Shown here piece after piece: positions 24,123-33,099 of a stretch of DNA of 64,000 bases. Made by a program: the position numbers and the translations under genes. The notes below the pieces were generated by a model. It did not search any database and had not been told where the DNA came from. It saw only the letters and a list, made by a program, of their open reading frames with translations. This DNA is from CBDCMJ01 sp965224325 (GTDB lineage Bacteria > Chloroflexota > Dehalococcoidia > Lucifugimonadales > UBA3495): positions 186,001-250,000 of the forward strand of contig CBDCYT010000012.1 of assembly GCA_965224325.1 (NCBI GenBank), written 5' to 3'. The number at the start of each line of letters is the position of its first letter. Position 1 is the first letter of the stretch.

Positions 24123-25667
24123 ATGCCAATTCAGGCAAACCTGCTATCTGTGGATTTCGAATCGGAGTACTTGTGCAAGAGTTGCGCTCAACCCTTGTAC
24201 ACCCAAGTGGCGACGGAGCAGGACGCCTGCCTAAATTTTGATTGTCCGTCATGGCCCGACGCCTACTCACCGGTAGAGACACCGCTGGACAGCGTGCATC
24301 AAGACCTCAACGATCAAAAAAGCCGATTGCTTGCCATGATAGAAGGCTGTAACCTGGCCGCTCTAAGACGATTCGCATATGAACAGCGGCGACAGCTCTC
24401 TCTGTCGTGGATTGAAACCGGAGCCATGCAGATCATCCCATGGATCACAATCTCGGAACTTCTACAATTAACGCAGACATGGCCGTCGTTGCGGATTCAC
24501 GCCGTCGGCCTCGAAGATGAGGCAGCGTTCAAGACTGTGGTTGCCGAGACCCTTTCGTGGGGGCAAAGAATGAGGTTAGTAGAAGACCTCAAAAACGGAC
24601 GATACAAGATCCTCAAGAGACACGACGGCACAATCGACACCGACTACTACTTCTTCATGAAATTCTTAGCCGCAGTTCGTAAGCATGAAAAGGCTCTAGG
24701 TCTGATTGCTAACTACGAGGTGAGTGATGAGGCGACGTTTGAGTACGAGGGCATTGATTCCGCTGCCACCCCGGCACCACCCAGTGATACCAAAGACATT
24801 TCTGATCGGCTCGAAGAGCTTTGGCCTTTGACCTCGGGACTTCGCCTTGCGTTGCGAGGGCATCGTAGAACCGCAAGACTTTACGATTACCAACCAGCAC
24901 TGCTAGACCTGGCCATAATCGCCGGGTACTGGCTTCAATCCGACGACAAATCGACCTCCATGATTCGTTCCAAATACGAAGGTGACGAAACCGAGAAACT
25001 GGACATTTATCTTCGGCAATTCAGTGACAGATCGGTTACGAGTGGCGACTTCATCAGACGGTATGTTGATTGCACAGAGCAATCTCCTATCATCTTGAGA
25101 ACCCCGGATGGCTGGCTCCTAGATGAGACTACTTTGCTGCTTTTCCTACTCTACTTGCAGGGCGACCCTAGCCTAGCGGGGCAGTCTACCCCCCGTTTAG
25201 ACGAACCGGTCCTTACCAGGCTCAAAGGGAGCGCAGGACAGGAATTCGAAAAATACCTTCGCCTGCAACTCGCCAATAGAGGTTATCATGGGCCCACCAA
25301 GCCCGTGAAAGAATCATATGAATATGACATCCTTATGGTCTCACATGCTCGAGAATCAGTTCTGTTGGTTGAAGCCAAGTACCGAGATATCAATCCGTCA
25401 TCAGTAACTGGAACCAACCTGGTGTCTCAGGAGGTCTTGGAGAAAGACGCGATATTGGACCAGGCTGAACGCCAAGAGTTGCGCTTGGGGCATTTTCTTG
25501 GGAACAAAAGGTCCTTTGAGGCTCATCTTGGACCTTTGGGAAAATGGGAGGGCTACGAAGTAGAGAGTTTTCTAGTCACAAAGTCACCTCCTGTAATATC
25601 GAGATTTGCCAACACCAGAATACTGAGAGCGAACGAATTCTTCGCCTCGCTAGACCAAAGAGAGTGA
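24123..25667 (+). CDS. Zinc-ribbon PD-(D/E)xK nuclease of unknown family
   Basis: 514 residues. The N-terminal zinc ribbon has Cys18, Cys21, Cys36 and Cys41. A long helical middle (~50-360) follows, then a C-terminal nuclease core: GQEFEKYLRLQLANRGY (Glu near 374), YEYDILMVS (Asp near 401) and VLLVEAKYRD (Glu417, Lys419). That is the full PD-(D/E)xK catalytic set of Mrr/restriction-like nucleases. The start at 24123 has GGGAG before it; a GTG nine bases earlier is possible. The gene is more AT-rich than its surroundings, undamaged, and enclosed by 32-bp direct repeats. A defence role is inferred. Confidence 0.75.
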   Translation: MPIQANLLSVDFESEYLCKSCAQPLYTQVATEQDACLNFDCPSWPDAYSPVETPLDSVHQDLNDQKSRLLAMIEGCNLAALRRFAYEQRRQLSLSWIETGAMQIIPWITISELLQLTQTWPSLRIHAVGLEDEAAFKTVVAETLSWGQRMRLVEDLKNGRYKILKRHDGTIDTDYYFFMKFLAAVRKHEKALGLIANYEVSDEATFEYEGIDSAATPAPPSDTKDISDRLEELWPLTSGLRLALRGHRRTARLYDYQPALLDLAIIAGYWLQSDDKSTSMIRSKYEGDETEKLDIYLRQFSDRSVTSGDFIRRYVDCTEQSPIILRTPDGWLLDETTLLLFLLYLQGDPSLAGQSTPRLDEPVLTRLKGSAGQEFEKYLRLQLANRGYHGPTKPVKESYEYDILMVSHARESVLLVEAKYRDINPSSVTGTNLVSQEVLEKDAILDQAERQELRLGHFLGNKRSFEAHLGPLGKWEGYEVESFLVTKSPPVISRFANTRILRANEFFASLDQRE

Positions 25668-25696
25668 GGCGGACCCGGTTGGTTAGACAGAATCAA
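25665..25696 (+). repeat. 32-bp direct repeat, right copy
   Basis: Begins on the TGA stop of the nuclease gene. It differs from 23401-23432 at one position (A for G) and is followed at once by TGAGGTGGACCCGG, a third partial copy. Confidence 0.7.
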
Positions 25697-25737
25697 TGAG
25701 GTGGACCCGGACATTAGGACAGGTAGCTAAGTGAGAG

Positions 25738-25982
25738 CAATGTTATGCTCGTATCCGGGCCGTGCAGAGGCGACTAACTAGATAGCCCCGCAAGTGATTT
25801 AGACTCACGATGAGGCCTGTCGTCCGGATTGAGGCCGAGTGGACACTGGTGCGTATTGCCCGTTGGGTAGCGTGGTCCGGGAGACTTGCGACGGCATCAT
25901 TGGTGACGCCCCGGTCAGGGCGATCCCGTTGGGGAGATTGTCTACAGTTCGCGACTCCCTCCGGCGATAGGCCTACACGGTA
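25738..25982 (+). ncRNA. Candidate IS110 bridge RNA region, truncated copy
   Basis: Non-coding left end of an IS110 element, starting right after an AG dinucleotide with CAATGTTATGC. Long stretches match the same region of the complete IS110 (40669-40907), such as CCGGGCCGTGCAGAGG, TATTGCCCGTT and CATCATTGGTGAC, while intervening loops differ. IS110 elements are known to encode a structured bridge RNA that guides integration from a non-coding end. The position and conservation fit, but RNA structure was not computed. Confidence 0.5.
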
Positions 25983-25997
25983 ATGGTGGAGACGGCG

Positions 25998-26216
25998 ATG
26001 AACAGAGGCAAGAGCAGCGCGAATCCGGCGGAGCTGTCCCAGCTGGACCTTAATTCGGCCGGCATCGACGTGGGCACCACCAGCCATTTCGTGGCGGTTC
26101 CTGCCGATCGGGCAGAGCAGCCGGTGCAGGAGTTTGAGGCCTTCACGGCTGACCTGTACCGTCTGGCCGACTGGCTGACAGAGTGCGGGGTGGAGACGGT
26201 GGCCATGGAGTCCACC
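25998..26216 (+). pseudogene. IS110 transposase, N-terminal fragment
   Basis: 73 codons match the start of the complete IS110 transposase: SAGIDVGTTSHFVAV with the first RuvC-like Asp, then ETVAMEST with the Glu. The match ends after GAGTCCACC at 26216 and unrelated DNA follows to 26397, in which no gene is recognised. Confidence 0.8.
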
Positions 26217-26534
26217 AAACTGGACAAAATCAAGAACCTTTACCCTGAGGTTCGAATTAGCCTCATAGCTGGCGGATCGATCCCCACGGTCCTAACGTTG
26301 GCCCCAATCCGTACCCACGTCGTCGTCGGCAGCTTCGCGAAAAGGCACGAGGCTGTACCATGACGACAATAGGCGTATTTCATCGCGCGTTCGCGACTGT
26401 AATCGGCGGCGTTAAAGTGGACCACTGCGGCGGCGGAATCGTGTACCACCGGCCCGATGAGGAAGAACTGAATTGGGAGACGGGCGGGGTCAGGTCAGGA
26501 GCAGGGGTCCGCAATTCCGGAGTTCCTGATTGAG

Positions 26535-27166
26535 TCAGGAGTCGTCCGGATCATCCGAGACCTGGGAGACAGCGCTCTCCCGGCTGTGCCGAAGGCGGTA
26601 GCTGTCGCCGTTCATCTCCAGGATGTGGACATGGTGGGTGAGGCGGTCCAGCGGCGCTCCGGTGAGACGCTCCGAGCCGAAGACCTCGGTCCACTCGTCG
26701 AAGGGAAGGTTGGTGGTCACCAGGATTGAGCCCCGCTCGTAGCGCTGGCTGAACACCTCGAAGAGCAGTTCCGCCCCAGTGGGGGACAGGGGGACGAAGC
26801 CCAGCTCATCAACGATCAGCAGGCCGAGGTGGGACAGCTGCCGCTGCAGGTTGAGCAGCCGCCTCTCGTCCCGGGCCTCCATTAGCTCGTTGACCAGGGC
26901 AGCGGGCGTAGTGAAGCCCACGGACAATCCCCGCTGGCAGGCGGCCAGGCCCAGCCCAGGGCCACATGGGTCTTGCCGGTGCCGCTGTTTAAGGCGGCGA
27001 TGACGTTTTCCCGCCGCTGTATGTATTCGCAGCGGGCCAGTTCCAGCACCAGGGCCTTGTTCACCGAGGGGATGGCCGGGAAGTCGAAGGTGTCCAGGCT
27101 CTTCACCGCGGGGAAGCGGGCCGCCCGGATCCTCCGCTCCACCATGCGCCGGTTGCGGTCGATGAG
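26535..27166 (-). pseudogene. istB: istB remnant
   Basis: Covers the IstB region from the ERRIRAARFPAVKSLDTFDF segment to the C-terminus. A one-base deletion after GKTHVALG near 26960 shifts the frame, the Walker A Gly is replaced (AALNSGTGKTH), and the first ~40 residues are lost at the palindrome. Confidence 0.85.
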
Positions 27167-27236
27167 GGTTCCGTTTGCTTTAAGAGTATGGCATACCTAC
27201 GACCAGATAGTCCGTACACCAAAAGCAAACGGAACC
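27167..27236. repeat. 70-bp palindromic element, copy C
   Basis: Arms at 27167-27183 and 27220-27236 (GGTTCCGTTTGCTTTAA and CAAAAGCAAACGGAACC) enclose a 36-bp centre that has diverged from copies A and B but keeps the same length and overall self-complementarity. It sits exactly at the join between istB and istA remnants. Confidence 0.8.
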
Positions 27237-27576
27237 TCTCCTGCGACCGGCGGCGATGCCTCCTTACGTAGTCCTTGACTATGGTGTACTGGCCGGCGAA
27301 CCCATGCTCGTCCCTGAGGCGCTGGAAGATCCGCTGGGCCGTGTGGCGCTGCTTCTTGGGACGCCTGAGGTCGTCTACCAGGATTTGGTCGATGACGCCG
27401 GTGTAGGGCTCCAACTTGGGCCTCTTGGGTAGAGCCTGCCGCCGGTACCCCGGCGGCAGTGAGTAGGCCAGCATCTTGCGCACGGTGTCCCGGTGTAACC
27501 CGAACGTCTGTGCCGCCTCCCGGATGCTCATCCCATCCACCACCACCGCCCGGCGGACCCGCAGATACGTCTCCAC
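27237..27576 (-). pseudogene. istA: istA N-terminal remnant
   Basis: Encodes the IstA HTH (SIREAAQTFGLHRDTV) and continues to QYTIVKDYVRRHRRRSQER, then enters the 70-bp palindrome. The DDE core is gone. Confidence 0.85.
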
Positions 27577-27578
27577 CT

Positions 27579-27727
27579 GAGCTTGTCTCAGAAGTCTAAG
27601 ACAATAACGACATTCGGATCATGGGTGGACTTGGATATGGGATTATGTTGCCAGTCAGCTCCATTCAGCAAACAGGAGCTATCCTGAGAACGACATTCGT
27701 CATGTCAAATACTTTTGAGACAAGCTC
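27579..27727. mobile_element. 149-bp MITE-like element
   Basis: Terminal inverted repeats GAGCTTGTCTCA and TGAGACAAGCTC are perfect over 12 bases and extend imperfectly to about 26. ACCT flanks both sides (27575-27578 and 27728-27731). It interrupts the 5' end of the istA remnant. It encodes nothing and would need a transposase in trans, perhaps of an IS1182-like element (a guess from the 4-bp duplication). Confidence 0.75.
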
Positions 27728-27932
27728 ACCTTGTACATCCGTCACACCGCCCATAGACTCGACTTCGAACCTATGGATGGTGGCGCGCGGTCCAGCATTC
27801 AATCGCCGAATGTCAGCAATTTATCCGCCCATGTGGCCCACTTTACCTCCGCCGATTACACGCGTGTTTGTTTCGAGACGACAGACGCCGTTGCCGCAGT
27901 TCCACCCGTCTGTTTACTATCCGGAGCCCCTT

Positions 27933-28958
27933 CTATCCCGGCAACTCAGCGATTGATATCCAGCAGGGCCCGCTGCCCAGCGGGACGGTCTCCGCCCGGT
28001 CCAGCGTCCCTGAGTCCCGGTCCACCCGGAAGATGGCCATCTGCCCCGAGTCCTGGCCTGCGGAGTAAATGTAGCGGTCGTGCGGGCCCAGGCAAAGCGC
28101 GTTGGGCCTGGGTTCGGAGGCGACGATGCCGTTGGAAGCCAATTCGCCCGTCGAGGTGTCAACGGAGTAGCAGGCGATGCTGTCGTGCCCTCTGTTTGGC
28201 GCGTAGAGGTACCGCCCCGACCCGGTTATCTGGATCTGGGAGCAGGTATTCCTCTCGGCGAAGCCTTCAGGTGGAAGCGTGGTGATTGTCTGGAAGAGCG
28301 ACAGGGTGCCATTGGACGGATCCAGGCGGTAGCCGCTCACGCTGCAACCCTGTTCGTTGGAAAAATAGAGGACGTCCAGTGAAGGATGAAAACAGAAGTG
28401 CCGAGGGCCCAGGAATTCCTCCGGTTCCACGATGGCCGGGGAGTTGGGAGTTATCTGGCCTGTCTCCTCGTCGAACCTGAATTGCCAGACCTGATTGGGG
28501 CCGTTGCCCGCGATGTGGGGAACGAAGGCGTAGCTGTTGGTCGGGTCGGTCTGCATCGCGTGAGCCCCTGTGGCCGTGTCCAGTGATACCACCGGCGGTC
28601 CACCCACCGAACCGTCATCGCCGATGGGATGTACCGCCACGCCCCCGCCCTGGTAATAGGACGACAGCACGAACCTGCTCCGGCGGTCCGTGGCCACGTA
28701 GACTGGCCAGGAGCCCAGCGGCACCGTACCCGTCCGCGTCAGGCCTCCACCCGACTGGTCGATACGGAAGCTGGCCAGCTGGGGGGTCTGCCGGCAGCCG
28801 GCATACAGGTGGTTGCGGTCGGGGCTGACCGCCAGGGTGAAGGGCCCCCCCTCCAGGGCCACATCGTGCCGGTGGGTGAGACCTCCCGCGTCGGGGTCCA
28901 CCGTAAAGACCGATATCTTGTTGTCTTCTTGAACTGCAACATACATGTAGTACGACAT
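27933..28958 (-). CDS. Lactonase-family seven-bladed beta-propeller protein
   Basis: 341 residues with repeating ~45-residue blades (FTLAVSPDRNHLYAGCR, HFCFHPSLDVLYFSNE, IQITGSGRYLYAPNRG, LCLGPHDRYIYSAGQD), the pattern of PF10282 proteins such as 6-phosphogluconolactonase and muconate lactonizing enzymes. No signal peptide, so cytoplasmic. The substrate cannot be read from sequence. The neighbouring hydrolase, VOC and ThDP genes on the same strand suggest a catabolic cluster for an organic acid or aromatic compound. Confidence 0.75.
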   Translation of the reverse strand: MSYYMYVAVQEDNKISVFTVDPDAGGLTHRHDVALEGGPFTLAVSPDRNHLYAGCRQTPQLASFRIDQSGGGLTRTGTVPLGSWPVYVATDRRSRFVLSSYYQGGGVAVHPIGDDGSVGGPPVVSLDTATGAHAMQTDPTNSYAFVPHIAGNGPNQVWQFRFDEETGQITPNSPAIVEPEEFLGPRHFCFHPSLDVLYFSNEQGCSVSGYRLDPSNGTLSLFQTITTLPPEGFAERNTCSQIQITGSGRYLYAPNRGHDSIACYSVDTSTGELASNGIVASEPRPNALCLGPHDRYIYSAGQDSGQMAIFRVDRDSGTLDRAETVPLGSGPCWISIAELPG

Positions 28959-28968
28959 GATTCCCTCC

Positions 28969-29781
28969 TCACTTGGTCCGCGAAGCGAGAAAATCGCGAA
29001 CCTGTTGGACGCACCACTCCGGATGGATGGCGTTGATGCCGTGGCCTAGTCCGGGATACACCACCAGCGTACTGTCCGGCAATTGGTCCGCCATGAACTG
29101 CTGCTGCTCCAGCGTGGAGGTGGGCGACTCCTCCCCCACCAGGAGCAGCGTGGGAGTTTCCACCTCCTTCAGGTACGGGCTAAAGTCCAGCGTATCGAGG
29201 TATCCCTGCAGGCCGCGGCCGATGGAAGCAGGAGTCCGGTCCATCTCGGCGATGTACCAGTCGATGAGCCCCTGCGGCGCGAAACGGGTGTCCAGGCGGT
29301 TGTTGATGGTAGCTGTGGACCATGCGCCCACGCTCCTGTTAAGGGCGTCGTCAGTGTCTCGGTCCCGGCCGGACCGCTCCCGGCGCGGCAGGCGGCAGGG
29401 GGTGTTGCACAGCACCAGCGCCCGGACTCGTCCGGGGTGCCGGTGGGCGAAGTTCAGTCCGAGGATGCCGCCGAAGGACTCTCCGACGTATGCCACGTCC
29501 TCAATGCCCAGGTGGTCCAGGATCCTTAGCACGTCATTGACGAAGACCTCCAGGGAAGGCTCGAACTGGTCCTCGTCTATGATGGACGCGCCCATTCCTC
29601 TCATGTCGGGACGCAGGACGCGAAACTCACCGGACAGCAGGGGCACCCAGTTGTACCAGAACTTGCCGTTCCGGGAGAACCCGTGCTGCAGCAGCACCGT
29701 CGGCGCAGACTGCCACGGATCGGTGAAGTCGTCGTCATAGTAGTGCAGTTCCACTCCGGGGTCCGAGTCCAGGTAAGGCAT
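28969..29781 (-). CDS. Alpha/beta-hydrolase
   Basis: 270 residues. Oxyanion-hole motif LLQHGFSRNG, nucleophile elbow GESFGG, and the C-terminal catalytic His in GLGHGINAIHPE make the fold clear. The start at 29781 has GGAGG upstream; a longer open frame exists but lacks support. Ten bases separate it from the propeller gene, so they are probably cotranscribed. Ring-fission product hydrolase, esterase or lactone hydrolase are all possible. Confidence 0.8.
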   Translation of the reverse strand: MPYLDSDPGVELHYYDDDFTDPWQSAPTVLLQHGFSRNGKFWYNWVPLLSGEFRVLRPDMRGMGASIIDEDQFEPSLEVFVNDVLRILDHLGIEDVAYVGESFGGILGLNFAHRHPGRVRALVLCNTPCRLPRRERSGRDRDTDDALNRSVGAWSTATINNRLDTRFAPQGLIDWYIAEMDRTPASIGRGLQGYLDTLDFSPYLKEVETPTLLLVGEESPTSTLEQQQFMADQLPDSTLVVYPGLGHGINAIHPEWCVQQVRDFLASRTK

Positions 29782-29864
29782 TAATGCGCCTCCAGGGCTG
29801 CGTCGAACAAGCTTAATAGCCAATGGGGGTATACCCGCTGGGGTGCGAAGGGCGGCGCGGCGCC

Positions 29865-30317
29865 TCAGCCGGTAGGACCGAAGCCGGCGCGCTGCGCCCA
29901 CCTCATGCCCTCAGGGTCATGCGTCACCTCGACCGATTCTCCCTTTGAGTTCCTCAACCCCAATGGGTGCTGCACCAGTTCTATCATGTTGCCGTCGGGG
30001 TCAGTGATGTACGTGGAATGCCCGCCGCTGTACGCCCGGACCGACGGCGGGGAATACTGCACTTCGAGGGCGTCCAGGTTGGCGATCATCTCCTCCCACT
30101 CGTCGATCTCCACGGCGAAATGGCCCGACGGATTGGGATCGGGCGTAAGGGTGCTGTGAATCTCTCCGTTCCCGATCCGCAGCTGAAGCTGTCCCTGGTT
30201 CAATTCCGGGCCGCGGTCCAGAAACTCCGCGCCCAGGACCTTCTCATACCACTCGCGGCTTTGCTCCTTGTCGGTGATGGGGATATTGATGTGTTGGATC
30301 ATCGTAACTCTGGACAT
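29865..30317 (-). CDS. VOC-superfamily (glyoxalase/dioxygenase-like) protein
   Basis: 150 residues with two beta-alpha-beta-beta-beta modules. Metal-ligand candidates are His in IQHINIPI, His in SGHFAVEID and Glu in GNMIELVQHP. The tail of ~25 residues is unusual and rich in charged residues. It belongs to the catabolic cluster. Dioxygenase, epimerase or lyase activity cannot be told apart. Confidence 0.7.
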   Translation of the reverse strand: MSRVTMIQHINIPITDKEQSREWYEKVLGAEFLDRGPELNQGQLQLRIGNGEIHSTLTPDPNPSGHFAVEIDEWEEMIANLDALEVQYSPPSVRAYSGGHSTYITDPDGNMIELVQHPLGLRNSKGESVEVTHDPEGMRWAQRAGFGPTG

Positions 30318-30344
30318 GACCTACCCCCTTTTTCTCTCCTATCC

Positions 30345-30835
30345 TCATCTCCCAGCTGGCTTCCGGCCCTGCGCCCGGCGTAGCAGTTCTTCTTCCAGCC
30401 GCTCGGCGTCGTAGTCCTGGTTCCGGAAGTGGAAGTTCAACTCCCAGTTCCGGTAGGGCCAGGACACGCCGCTCCATAGCCTACTGAAAATGCCGGTGCG
30501 GGTTGCATAGCCCTCCACGTTCAGGTGTACGCTATTCGAGCCAGGTTGGCCTCCACTGGCACGGTTCAGCGGTTGCCGCCGAAGTGCTCGTTGTTGTCGC
30601 CGGTACGGGACATCCCCGGTAGCCTGGTTCCATTCCATTCTCTTCCGGCGGGACTGTCGGCCTGCCTCGAGGACGTTGCCACATCGTCCGGGGCAACGGC
30701 GCTGCCCCCGAGCCTCGCACCTGGACTCCGCGCCTGCCCAAGAAGGCCGGGAACACGCGTAGTCAGAAACACGGGCTCCCGGCCTGAAGTTCTGCGCCTG
30801 AACACCTGCCCGACTATGCTTGGGAAACTACTCAC
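30345..30835 (-). pseudogene. Degenerate coding region
   Basis: Protein-like segments occur in different frames: GDNNEHFGGN near 30570-30600, and a C-terminal piece RNWELNFHFRNQDYDAERLEEELLRRAQ ending at 30345 that looks genuine. No intact gene can be drawn and no family is recognised. The spacing suggests a former member of the cluster. Confidence 0.3.
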
Positions 30836-30841
30836 GCTGAG

Positions 30842-31273
30842 TTAGTGGCTGTGCTGGGCCAGCTCTATCAGGACTCCCCGGGCCGCCGTCGGGTGCATGA
30901 ACCCGATGTCTCCGCCCATAAGACCGGTGCGGGGAACCTTGTCTATCAAGCGTACCCCCAGTTCATCCAGTGTTTTCAGCTTGTCGGCGATTCCCTCCAC
31001 CTCGAAGCAAACGTGGTGCAGACCCTCGCCCAGGTTTGCGATATGGGTTGAGATAAGGCTGTCGGGGCTGGTGCCTTCCAGCAGCTCCAGGTTGGTCTCG
31101 CCGACCGGCACGAAGCAGCCGCGCACCCCGATGTCCTCGCGTACGATGATCTGGCCGGGCTTGAAGCCAAACAGGCCACGGTAGAACTCGATGCTCTCAT
31201 CCAGGTTTGATACGGCGATGCCAATGTGATGCACCAGGTCGGTGGCAACCGGCGGCGTTCCGGGCAGTGTCAT
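30842..31273 (-). CDS. Methylmalonyl-CoA epimerase-like VOC protein
   Basis: 143 residues. Conserved features are HHIGIAVSNLDESIEFY with the first His, LHHVCFEVEGI with the second metal His, and a C-terminal Glu in GVLIELAQ. These match the epimerase branch of the VOC superfamily, which interconverts (R)- and (S)-methylmalonyl-CoA. The ATG at 31273 follows AGGAGA. The gene lies 55 bases after the ThDP enzyme, so the true substrate may be another 2-substituted acyl-CoA. Confidence 0.7.
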   Translation of the reverse strand: MTLPGTPPVATDLVHHIGIAVSNLDESIEFYRGLFGFKPGQIIVREDIGVRGCFVPVGETNLELLEGTSPDSLISTHIANLGEGLHHVCFEVEGIADKLKTLDELGVRLIDKVPRTGLMGGDIGFMHPTAARGVLIELAQHSH

Positions 31274-31328
31274 TTCTGGTCTCCTGAATATGCGATTCCT
31301 GATTGTCGGGAGTGGGGACTTGGACCGC

Positions 31329-32963
31329 CTAGAACGTGGACCTGCGGCCTTCCATGTTGGTGTGGATGTCAAGCAGCACGGTGCGGCCGTCGCGGTTCAG
31401 TTGCCGGGCCCTGATCAATGCAGGGCCGACTTCTGATGGTTGGGTTACGGTGATGCCAACAGCACCCAACCCCTCGGCGATCTTGGCGTAATCACCGACC
31501 ATGCGAGTCAGGCCGAACAGCTCGTTTGCGATCGGATATCCGCCGGGGTAGGTGGCCATGCCGCCGTTGTTCAGAACGATGGTTGTGATGGGGGCCCCCG
31601 CCCGCACCGAAGTCTCGATGTCCAGCCCCGACATCCCAAATGCCCCGTCGCCCATAAAATTCAGACAGAATCGGTCCGGTTCGGCCACCTTGGCTCCGAT
31701 CATCAGCGGAATGCCGTAGCCAAGGTGGGTGGACTTTCCCCATCCCATGTAGCTGTGGGGCGTGGTTGCGGTGTAGAAGGGGATTATGGAGTCGCGGGGC
31801 GCTCCCGCGTCGTGGGTGACCACGCTGTTCTCCCGGTCCAGGTTTTTCTCCAGCTCATGGATCACCCGGTACGTGCCGATGGGGACTTCGTCGGTCTCCA
31901 GCAGTGGAGTCCATTCAGCCAGCCAGCCCTTCCGCACTACCGCGATCTCCTCCGCAACGCCGTTGGAGGGCCTGCCTGACTCTCCAACCTGAGCCTTCAC
32001 CTCGTCGATCAGGGCTTGTAGGGTGAGCCTGGCGTCGCCGGGAAGACCCACGTCGACGTAGAAGTCCTTGTTGATGTCCTCAATGCTCTCCACGTTGTGG
32101 ATGATGACCTTGCCGTCGGGGATGGGCTGACCGTAGCTGGTGCGGGTCATGCTCGAACCCACGGCGAACAGCACGTCCGACTCCTGGATCCACTTGCGGG
32201 CCGGCAGGGAGGTTGCCCCACTGCCCGCGCCCAGCGACAGCGGATGCCGCTCGTCGAAGGACGACTTACCCGGCATGGTGGTGTAGACGGGAATCTGGGT
32301 CAGCTCGGCCAGTTCCCGCAGTTCCTGGGTCGCAGAGGCAAAAAGGACGCCCATCCCCGACCAGATGACCGGCTTCCGGGCGTTGAGCATCAGACGGGCT
32401 GCCTCGGCCACATCGCCGCGGGAAGGAGACTGCAGCAGCCGCTTCGGTGGCTGGTAGGCCAGAGCCGACTCCGGTGCCTCCTGCCCTCCAACATCGGCAG
32501 GGATTTCCAGAATCACCGGGCCGGGACGGCCGTTGCGGAGGTTGTGGAAACACCGTCGCATGACCGCCGCCACCTGCCCCGGAGCAGTGATGACTTCTGC
32601 GTATTTGGATACCGACTGGTAAGAGCGAACGGGCGAGAAGTTTGGCCTCACGGCGTACTGGCCCAGTGCCGGCCCGCCCGCGATATAAAGGATGGGAATG
32701 TTGTCGGAGAAGGCCTGAGCGATTCCACCGTGAGAATTCTCAGACCCCGGGCCGCCCTGTGTTATGGCCACGCCGAACCTGCGACGGTCGTTCATTCTGC
32801 TGTAGCCGTCGGCTGCCATTAGTGCGCCCCGTTCTTGCCGGAACATGATGGTCCGGATCCCTTCGCTGGCTACCGATTCGATCAAATTGTTGGAGGGGAA
32901 GCATGCGACCCACTCCACGCCCTCGGTCTTCAGAATGCGGGCTACCGCATCGTTGACGTTCAT
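31329..32963 (-). CDS. Thiamine-diphosphate-dependent enzyme (acetolactate synthase-like)
   Basis: 544 residues with the three-domain layout of the POX/ALS family. The N-terminal PYR domain carries the activating Glu44 (FRQERGALMAADGYSR), the central domain follows, and the C-terminal PP domain has the ThDP/Mg motif FMGDGAFGMSG...LNNGG. It is probably a decarboxylase or carboligase acting on a 2-oxo acid or oxalyl/2-hydroxyacyl-CoA. It lacks a small regulatory partner gene, which argues against biosynthetic acetolactate synthase. It is the first gene of the minus-strand cluster. Confidence 0.75.
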   Translation of the reverse strand: MNVNDAVARILKTEGVEWVACFPSNNLIESVASEGIRTIMFRQERGALMAADGYSRMNDRRRFGVAITQGGPGSENSHGGIAQAFSDNIPILYIAGGPALGQYAVRPNFSPVRSYQSVSKYAEVITAPGQVAAVMRRCFHNLRNGRPGPVILEIPADVGGQEAPESALAYQPPKRLLQSPSRGDVAEAARLMLNARKPVIWSGMGVLFASATQELRELAELTQIPVYTTMPGKSSFDERHPLSLGAGSGATSLPARKWIQESDVLFAVGSSMTRTSYGQPIPDGKVIIHNVESIEDINKDFYVDVGLPGDARLTLQALIDEVKAQVGESGRPSNGVAEEIAVVRKGWLAEWTPLLETDEVPIGTYRVIHELEKNLDRENSVVTHDAGAPRDSIIPFYTATTPHSYMGWGKSTHLGYGIPLMIGAKVAEPDRFCLNFMGDGAFGMSGLDIETSVRAGAPITTIVLNNGGMATYPGGYPIANELFGLTRMVGDYAKIAEGLGAVGITVTQPSEVGPALIRARQLNRDGRTVLLDIHTNMEGRRSTF

Positions 32964-33099
32964 AATCAGCCGCTCCTAAGTTTTGTCGATACGCCGTATT
33001 CTAACACCGTTGTGGTCGCCCCCTGGCCCCCCATATCGAGGCCGGCGCCGTGGGGCATACTGGGTCGCAATTGGTGCGAGTGGAAATTGGAGGACAGGA

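Larger units (their letters stand above)
26398..27860 (-). mobile_element. IS21-family element, copy 4, internally deleted
   Basis: Both tips are present (TGTAATCGGCGG at 26398 and its complement ending at 27860), but the interior is only 1.46 kb. The C-terminal part of istA and the N-terminal part of istB are missing, replaced by a 70-bp palindrome at 27167-27236. A 149-bp MITE-like element splits the 5' region of istA. It cannot move by itself. Confidence 0.85.

Noticed and set aside
31329..32963. Biosynthetic acetolactate synthase (ilvB)
   Set aside because: No regulatory subunit or ilvC nearby, and the neighbours are catabolic; the general ThDP-enzyme call is safer.
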